A stretch of DNA of 64,000 nt from Brachionus plicatilis (Eukaryota; Rotifera; Eurotatoria; Ploima; Brachionidae): the NCBI GenBank assembly GCA_010279815.1, contig QEOQ01000207.1:1971307-2035306 (forward strand). The letters are read 5' to 3'. Position numbers and translations under genes: made by a program. Below are positions 12,198-22,000 of the stretch, one piece after another. Each line of letters begins with the position of its first letter. Position 1 is the stretch's first letter. The notes under the pieces are model-generated. The model had not been told where the DNA came from. It made no database searches and saw nothing but the letters and a program-made list of their open reading frames with translations.

Positions 12198-12344
12198 ATG
12201 TGCAAAAAAGTTACGTGTAAACGCTGCCATAAACCATCATGGCGCGGTTGTGGTAGACATATTGACCAAGTTTTGGCGTCAGTACCGGAAGATCAAAGAT
12301 GTAAATGCAAAAAGCATTGCGCCAAAAGATGCATTTTATCGTAA
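12198..12344 (+). CDS. 48-residue cysteine-rich mini-protein, copy C
   Basis: The open frame extends upstream to 12153, but the ATG at 12198 is chosen because it aligns exactly with the MC start of copies A and B, and the longer frame has no upstream ATG. Conserved elements are the CxxC pair (residues 7, 10), KPSWRGCG (the usual WAGCG with Ala replaced by Arg), HIDQVL, VPEDQRCKC and the tail KRCILS. The tail is richer in Lys, Cys and His than in copy B (KKHCAKRC). It lies 240 bases after copy B on the same strand and has equal length, so the two are probably a local tandem duplication. Function unknown. Confidence 0.75.
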   Translation: MCKKVTCKRCHKPSWRGCGRHIDQVLASVPEDQRCKCKKHCAKRCILS

Positions 12345-15300
12345 AGTAACTTTTTTTTAAAATAAAACCTTTAGTTAATTATCTATTTTTTTAAAGCTAA
12401 AAATGAAGGATAAGAAAGATAAAATTAGATCAGTTAATACATTATTTAGGGGTCAAAAACCTACACACCTCAATTTAATTTACTAAATCTTCTAGTTTTT
12501 TATCTTTAATTTGATTATTTTTTAAGGTATTATAAATAACAAAAAAATTTCAAACATAAATAATAATTTAATTTTAAAAATTGTGCTAAATTTGTCCTAA
12601 ACTTAAAATTAATCTTGACCCAAAACATTCTAATGCAATAATTCAGATTTCCAGAAATAAAAATCATCTTTAATTAAATAATAAAAAATTTTTAAATATC
12701 ATAAAAATAATTCAAAACCTCATTATAGGTTACTCCTTGTGATTAAAAATTGATGTAAAATTTTAAATTAATCCTATAAAAATGTAATTTATATTTCATA
12801 ACTTACCCTGTAAAATCCATCCTATCCTAACCCTTTCTATTCCCCAAACCCGTTACATAAATACTATTTTGTTTTTAAACTAAAATTTTTTGTTTGATAA
12901 AAATTTTAAGACGTAGAAAGTCTTTTATATTTTATCTTTGTAATGAAATGATAATTTTATTCAAAAAAAAAAGCTAAAATCAGATTGGAAAAAATATTTA
13001 ACCAGCACTTACTTAAAATGTCCTTCAGATACAAATAATTAATCAACTATAAATTTAATTTTAATAAAAAAATTTTAAGTAATATTAAAAATTTGACCTT
13101 ATATAAAAATTAATTAGTGATTTAAAAATGAATATAAAAAACTGCTTAATGCTTTGGAACATTTTTGCATGAAAATTGCTTTCATGATCTTTTCCAGCTT
13201 GATCGCTAAAAATTTGCTCTAAAAATGTTTTCTTACGAGGCCTTTATTAACATTTAGACTAAAATTGTAAGCAGTTATTTTATTAATTACATTTTTACTA
13301 AAAATGTTTTATCTGTTTTCTTTTAAATTAGTATTGATTAAATTGCTTTTATTTTAATATTGATTTTAAAATTTTTTTTATATTAATTTTTGTCAAATTA
13401 AAATTTTCGGAATGATCAAATCAAGAAAAAATATCAACGATGACCTCTTCAAAATCATAACCGTTACAAATATAAAATTCCCGCAATTATAATATTTTAA
13501 GAATAATTTTATTAATGTTAAGTACTAATAAATTTTAACCCTAGGGGGTCAAACATATTTTAAAGATCCTTGATTCAGATGATCAGCGATTGAAAAATCA
13601 TCAATTATTTTCTATACTTTAAATTTCTGTAAACTGATTTTCAACAAAATGATCTTCTAAATTGCTAATTAATTTTCAAAATCTGCTGAGCATTTTTCAA
13701 GAAAAAATTTTATTCAATAAATGCCAAAAATTAAAAAAAATGAACTTTTTAAAATTTTTAAATCCAAAATAATTAAAACTCTGGATGCATTACTTAACTC
13801 AAGAATTTTTTTGAGAATCAATTTAAAAAAATAACCTGAATATCAAATTTACAAAAAAAGAAAATTTAAGTGCATTATGGATAGAAAATGAATTAAGTTA
13901 TTGTTTCAAAAATTTTTCATTTTGTGTGTCATGACGGATTAAAAAGAATTAAAATTTTGTCAAATCAACCAGAACTTAAAAACAAAGACGGAAATGAAAC
14001 TTTTATAGTGATTCAAGATTAAAATTATGATATCAAATACTAATGATGATAAAATAAAAGACAATTATTTAGATTTTTTTCTGATTGATTATTAATTTAA
14101 TTAAATTTTGAATTATTTTCACTCTTAATAGTTCTATGTCTAAAACAAATGCTGAGCCATAATACTTAATTGCAATTCCATTACATTTTTCAAATATTAG
14201 TTCAAATCGTTTCACTATACACTCTCAAAGTTAAACATGTTAACTTACTGCTAAAATGCTTAAAAAATGTTTTGCCGATTTCTCGAAAAACTAAATGAAA
14301 TTACCATCTAAATTGTTGATTTCTATTCGGATATTTTTGGGAACTTGTTCTAAATTTCTGATGCGTTTAAATGTAAAAAATTTCGCTGACTTAGTAGTAT
14401 TGCCAAAAATAAAGTCTTACTCATCATCATTTGAATTCATATTTGCTTTATATTTAAACTTTAAGTATGATGTATCAATTCATAGGAAATTAATAAGATA
14501 AGACAATAATATATAGATATATATTTTAAAAGAAAAATATTTAATAGAAAAATATAAAAAAAAACACATTCCAAATTTGATTAAATTTCAGTCATTTTAA
14601 GTTGCTTTTTGGAACAAATTTTTAATTTATTTTCAATAATAATAATTAACAAAGTTAATAAAACAAAAAAAGTCAATTTTTTTTCTCGAAATCAATTTTT
14701 TTCAATTTCAACTTCATTTTTAGAAGATTTTTGGAAAATTTAAATATTTTCCTTCAATCTTTTAACTGTTAATATATTAAATTTTCATAGGCTGTGAAAA
14801 ATTACGAGAGATTTTTATTTAAAAAAAATTCTATGATAAATTTTAAATAAATTTAGTTTTTCTATTATTTCCATTACAAATTTTTCTATGAAAATAATTC
14901 TATGAAATAATTACATATTCTTTTAAAAAATATTCTGTAAATTGAACTTTCACCATTTAAAAGGACCCAATGAATATTAATAATAATCAAAAATTTTCCA
15001 CTCGTTTCAATTTGCCGCTTCAACTTCCATGTATAAAGTTATGCTTTTAAGTTCCATGTGCCTTTAATATCCATAAGTATTCATTTGACCATTCTATTTA
15101 ATTTTATTAGTATTTGCCTCTAGTTTACCAAATCTTGTTTCGTAGCTCTGCACTCCATTTTCTCTATCTCTGAAATATCTTTACAAACGCAAATCATGAT
15201 GAAACAGCAAATTCCATTTCCTCGTACTAAAAATTAAGCAATTATTGAAATGCGATGCGCTTAAATGGTAATAGTGAATTTTGGTAATTGTGAACTTAAA

Positions 15301-16067
15301 TTTAAATTTTAATGATTTAAATGATGGTGCTTTGCAGATTTTTGCAGAAACTTGATTTGGTTAATAAAAAGCTTGTAACATCTGATTCATTTTGAAGAAC
15401 GAGTTGTAGATGTAAACAAAAAAATTATTTCAATTTTTTCCTGAGATTGATCAAAAGTATATTTGTTGATTTTTTAAATTTCTGAATTTATGTCAAAATG
15501 ATTAGAATTTACTAATAAAAAACTTGAATTTAAATTTTTGTTTTTCAAAAATTTTCTATAAGTAAATAGTTATTAAATGATATTTTTTTAAAATTATTTT
15601 GAAAAACAATTCAATTAATATTGTAAAATATTTAAAATGTTTTATAAAAATAATTTGAAAAATTTGATATTTTAGCTGCATGAGCACAAAACATTAGCGA
15701 GCGAAACTTACTATTTTTTTTTTACATTTTTCCTTAAGTTGAGTAACTTGGCAGCAAATAAATAACCTTGGAAAGCATTTAAATCTTTAATAAAACTGTT
15801 ATTAGCATAAAAGTATTAAAAATTAAAAATTCTTCATCTAAAGTATTAATAATCTTTTCAATTTTTATTATAATTTCTTTAGAACAACATATTTAAATTT
15901 CGTCTTTTATACATAAATTGAGCAATACCTATTTTTGGAACAAAAATTCAATTTTTAGTAAATTTCTTTATTAGTGAAATATACCTAAAAATTGAGTAAT
16001 TTTTCAAAATTTAAAGCAAATTTAAAGAAAAGTATCAGAAAAAAAATTAGAAAAATACTCGCCAACA
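12345..16067. other. 3.7 kb intergenic, no gene recognised
   Basis: Very A/T-rich throughout. A 68-codon frame at 14295-14501 has no codon or domain character that supports it. The right end must hold the promoter of TEP1. Confidence 0.4.
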
Positions 16068-19000
16068 ATGTCAGATTTAAAGGCGAAATTAAATTTGACC
16101 AATACTAGACTAAATGAATCATTATCATCGTTCCCCAAAGACAATTTATTATTAGGAGAATCAACTTTAACTAGCAAAAACTCGTATACATCAACCAGTT
16201 TATCGACCAATTTCCGGAAAACAAAATTAAATTTAGAATCTCCTATTGATTTAAAGCCCAATAAATTATTAAAAAATGAAAGCTTTCAAACTAAGCCAAC
16301 AATCAACATCTCTTTGTCAACACTTTCAACAGTTCAGGGTAATTCAAACAAGCATTTATTAAAACCTAACCATTTAGCTAGTTCAAAAATTACAAAATTA
16401 ATTAATGTCCCCGTAATCAATCTCAACACATCATCTTCTCTTTTATCATCCAAAATCTTATCAGGATTAAAGACAGATCCAGATCAGCAGAGCAATCCAT
16501 TAAAAAGACAACATGAAGACAAAAAATCCGAGGAGCCGAGTATATTTTTGGAAGAAGAATACCTTAAAACAGAGTCAATGATAAATCTACTAAATGATGA
16601 AATTAAAAAAATGGAAAATAACTTCCTGAAAGCAAAACGAAGAAAAGTTAACCGGGAAAATTTTTTTTTCGAGGATTCAATGGTAATAGATGGGGCTCAG
16701 ATGGTCACAAGTAGGAACAAAAACTCTTTGGTCAATGCGGTTAGTTCTTCTTTGCTTCGAGAACCGAACTTTAAAAACCAAAATGACTCAACAAGAAATT
16801 TAATTTTAAATTTGGCCAAGTGTGTCATTCAGACAGATCCTGAATTTGTTCTTAAATTGGCACTTTACACTCGCAAAGAACTCAACATTCGGACTACGGC
16901 AAATTTTCTGCTTTGTTTAGCTGCTAATACGGAACAATGCCGGCCTTACATGCAAAGATACTTCAAACATTCCATAGCTTTGCCTTCAGATTGGATCGAT
17001 GTTGCCGAGCAATACCAGCTTTTTAGCGACAAAAGAATTAATTTTGGTGCACTACCAAGTGCGCTCAGAAAATGTATGGTGGAAAAATTTCCTGATTTTG
17101 ACAGATATCAATTGGCCAAATACAACAAAGACAAATCAGCCAAGAACAAAAATTTGAAAGATATCAAACATGTAAGAAGCAAGCTGAAAGACGAAAATGG
17201 ACAGCCAACAAATTCCATTGAACACAAGTATATAAAGTCGGTTCCGAGTGGTTTGAAGACGAAGGACAAAATAAAAATTTTGCTCACTTATACAGAACAA
17301 TGTGACAACATCAAAATTGACATTATTAATCGCGAAGAAAAACAGATGCAAAGGTCGCAAGTAAATCTGAAAAAAGGAAAAAAAAATAGCCAAGAAGATG
17401 AATCAAATGATTTAGTAGCTTGTAGGGTTATCATTGATTTAAGACAGAGTAGATTATTGGCAAAAAATTTAAAAAATAAAACGTGGTCAACTAATAATAC
17501 CATAAAAGACTTAGATAAAAGTCAAATATCACCAGCACATATTCCACTAGGTCTATTCGTGAACATGGACTCTAAAAGCTTTCAAATCGGTCATGTAAAC
17601 AAGGATGCCAAAGAAGAAATTCTCATTTCCTACTCACATTCAAAGCATGGAGTAAGTTTAAGCAAACTTAACATCATTCGAATTAGTGGAGTTGGTGTCA
17701 AATTGAATGAGCTAAATTTAATTGGAAATAAAGTTTATTTTGATGATGAAGAGTCCCACGAAGAGGTAAAGCAGCGAACATTTACTTTAAAACAATTGAT
17801 TAGACAACTGCACATTTCATCACCAGTGGATAATGTGATGTGTTTGCTGGGCAAAAAATATCCCATGACTTTTGAGGAATTTATGAAGCTTAGACTGCCG
17901 GGCATTTTCGACAGTGAGAGAGCTGGCAAGCGTATGAAGCTCGAGATTCCGGAGACGTGGGAGACACAAATTTCTATGCATGGAAATAAAGCTGAGGTTT
18001 GGGAAAAATTGATCGACAACAAAAAACTTCCCTACATGGCCATGCTGAGAAATTTGAGAAATATGATCAAATGTGGCATTAGCCAAAAGCATCACCAATG
18101 GGTTATCAATAAATTACAGGATGAGGGAGCTGTTATTCACAGCAAACAGTTTCCGTTTAGATTTTTTACCGCCTATGAAGTTTTGGATGAACTAGAAGAA
18201 GATTATAACAATTTTTTAAAGCCAAGTGTTTCCTCTAATAAAATTCCAATGAAAAAAAAAGAAATCATAAAAGATGCTGAAATTAAATACTGTCCTATTT
18301 TGTTAAAAAGATACAAGACTGCTTTGGACAATGCGCTTAAAGTAGCTACTACGTTCAATGTGTCGCCTATACAGGGCAGTACGGTGATAATTTTGAACCT
18401 TAGCCGAAGTATGGATGTTTCTGCAGGTAATTCGGCCAGAAATTTGGGAAAAAGAGTCACTTCTGTATCAGAAATGGCCGCTCTGTTGGCCCTAATGTTC
18501 AGATATTCTTGCGAAAATTCGGAAATTATAATATTCGCCAATGGAAGTTCTTACACAAATATTCAGCTGGAGCAAGGAACTATTTTGGATAATATGAAAA
18601 GTCTGATTGAGTTGAAAAATTTGCCTTCTAGTACCGAAAATGACACATTTCCGCGCAAAGCTCTTTTAAATTTGTTCGATATTTCTCAAACATATGACAA
18701 CTTAATCTATTTGTCTAATGGTATTGATGAGGTTGAATTTGTCAAGGAATTTTTGAGAAAGTACAGATGTGACAAGAACGAAAATTTGATGTTTGTTAAT
18801 GTAAATTTGGCCACTAGTACAGTGATGTTGGCCAGCGATCCAAATTTCGACCATGAAAATGATATAAATATTTCCGGATTTTCCGACGCAATCTTAAGAT
18901 TTGTTGCCGAACGCGGCAACAAAGGACAACTGACCCATATAGAGAATATTGACAAAGCGTTTGATTTGCCAGAGCCTAAAAAAAATCCAACCACTGATAA

Positions 19001-22000
19001 ACACCAAGTGGATCAAAAACAAATTATAGAAAAGCCAAAGATGAAAATATACGTTCCAAAACAAGAATTTAAGACCATTAAAGTTTTTATATCATCGACT
19101 TTTAGGGATTTTCATTCCGAAAGAGACATATTGTCCAAAACTGTGTTTCCTCTATTGCGTTCCAAGCTAAGCTCTTTGTTGATCAACATTTATGAGATTG
19201 ATTTGAGATGGGGTATCACTGAAACTGAAGCCGAGTCAAATCAAACATTGGACTTATGCTTGAACCAAGTCCTCAATTCAGATTACTTTATAAACATGCT
19301 TGGTGCCAGGTACGGATATGTATTAGATGATTATTCAGTGAGACAAAATTCACAATTGGACTGGCTTAGTTCCTATCCACCAGGTGCTTCGGTCACTGAG
19401 CTTGAAATTGAGACACAAATGCGCAAACATCAAGAACAAGATTTGAAATACGAAAATGCTTTTTTTTATTTCCGTGACAATTCATTTATCCAAAATGTGC
19501 CAATTGAATATCGAGATCATTTTGTGGAAAATAATGTACAAAATAGTGAGAAATTAGAATGTCTTAAAGCCGAGATCAGAAACAGTAGTTATGAAATTTT
19601 TGATGGCTACAAATGTAGATGGTTCAAAGGCGAACAATTTTCGAATGGAGCATCTAGAGCTTTGGTATGCGATTTGGACTCGTTTGCTCAGCGAGTCTTT
19701 CACAATTTGTTCAATTCGATTAGCAAACATCATAAATATGATGCTTCATTGATCGAACTGGACGAAATAAACCACTACAACAATTTAACCGAGGCTTTTA
19801 TGAAACTAAATTCAGAAACTTTTATCGGAAGAGACAAATTGCTCAAAAAATTTCAACAAGCTCTAGTAAATCAACATAAATCAGTGGTTAAAATATTGGT
19901 TTTAAATGGTCAAACAGGCTCTGGTAAGACTTCGTTGATATCACATTTTTTCACCACTAATGAACAAATTGTTCACAAATTTGTCCACTTAGTCGGAGCT
20001 TATCCCGGCTCTGAAAGTCTTACTTTGCTTTTAAAAAGATTTTCTATCTCCACTAACAGAACTTACAATCTCGGCATTGCCGAACAAGATCTAGAGAGCA
20101 ACAATTTTGACCAGTATAAAATTTTATTTGAAACCATTTTGAATAAATTAAGTGAAAAAATAAGTGAAAAATTTTACATGGTGATAGATGGTGTGGATTT
20201 TCTGGTCGATGACTTGAAAAATGTTGACCGTTCATTTAGTTGGCTACCGGAGAATGTTAATCCAAAAGTTGTTTTTGTGTTCACGGCGCGACCAGAAAAT
20301 TCTATTTCAAACGTGCTAGCGAAGATTTCTAGCGGCAGTAGAAAAATTGAGACCATGGAAATAGAGGATTTGGACATTTTGGACAAAAGTGAGTTTATCA
20401 AGTCAAAATTGGCCAAGTATAACAAATATTTGGAAGAAACGCCATTTAATAACCAAATAAAAATGCTGACTACCAAAAAGGACTCGGCAAATCCACTTTA
20501 TTTATCATTGGTATGCCAAGAGCTGCGCACTCACAATCAATTCGAAACATTAAATCAAAAATTAAAAGAGATTCCAATACGAATAAATCAGCTGTTGAAT
20601 TATGTGCTGGAAAGACTAGAAAATGATTTTGACCATGATTATGTGAACATGGCATTTAGTTTTATATGCTTGTCTAGAGATGGCCTAAACGAATTAGAGC
20701 TCAGATCAATGATAACTATTTATTTTAAACTTAAAAAAAATAATTTGTTAGAATTGTTAAATGGTTCCAAGTCAATTTTTAATTTGGATAGAAAATTTTT
20801 TGAATGCATTAAATTCACTGACAATAGAGAGAATACAGCATCGAAATTTTTGAGCTTTTTGGAATCAATAAATGAAACATTTCTTAAGCCTAGATCCAAG
20901 TCAGATGAGAGCTCGATTAGAATAAGATCAAATCAGTATATAGAAAATTCATTAAAGCTTAAATACGGAAATAGATCGCTCAAATTTAGTCCAAATTTGG
21001 TCAACAAAATAATGTCATTGTTCTATTGGAGTCAGATTGAGGAAAATTTTGATAACAAATGGTCAAACATAAGCCTTAATCCAAGAGCTTTGGTTTATTT
21101 ACCATTTCATTTGATTAATTGTGAAATGATTGACGATCTAGCTGTTGTGGCCACCAATTTTAGAGTTTTGGAGGCCAAGTGTGAGCTCGGACTAGCAAAT
21201 GAAATAATGAACGATTTTGATTTTCACCAGGAGTTCGCTACCGAGACTTTTCTGTCAAAAAATTTTGGGCAAAATTTAAAAAAAATAAGTCAATACTCAA
21301 CTAGGAGATTTGATGATTATAAAAAATTTATTCAATCAAATTATCATTTACTAGCATCAAATCCATCATTGTTTTATCAACAAATAATGAATGAGCCAAC
21401 CGATTCGGCAGTCTTACAAGACCTAATGGTTTTTGTGGCTCAAAATCCGAGCCGTATTCGAAATTTATTCCAGTGGATAAATAAAGAAAAACAAACTGAT
21501 AAATTTGGAATATTTCCGGTCACAATCAAAGACTTTGACGACTCTGCTAGCAGTGTGTCAATATCGCCCGATGGAAATTTGGTTGTTTGTGGTACAAAAA
21601 ATTGTCAAATAAAACTCTATCAAACAAGCACTGCCAAATTGATAAGAAATTTTCGGGGCCATTCAGGAAACATAACTTCGGTTAAATTTGTAGGAAATGA
21701 TATTTTGTGTTCAACTTCGTCGGATGGCAAAGCTTGTTTGTGGAATGTTACTGATGGTTATAGGATTAAAGTTTTGGACAAGCATAGTGGTCACGTGGTT
21801 CGTGATTCGTGCTCAGACTCTAAAGGAACAGTGTTGATTACAGTTGGTTGGGATTGTGGTGCAAAAATATGGAATACAAAAACAGGACTGCTAGAAGGAG
21901 AACTTAAGGGTCATACTCGACCAGTTAATTGTGTTGCTTTGAACAATGATGAAACAATGGTTGCCACTGGAAGCTGGGACGCTTGTATCAGAATTTACAA

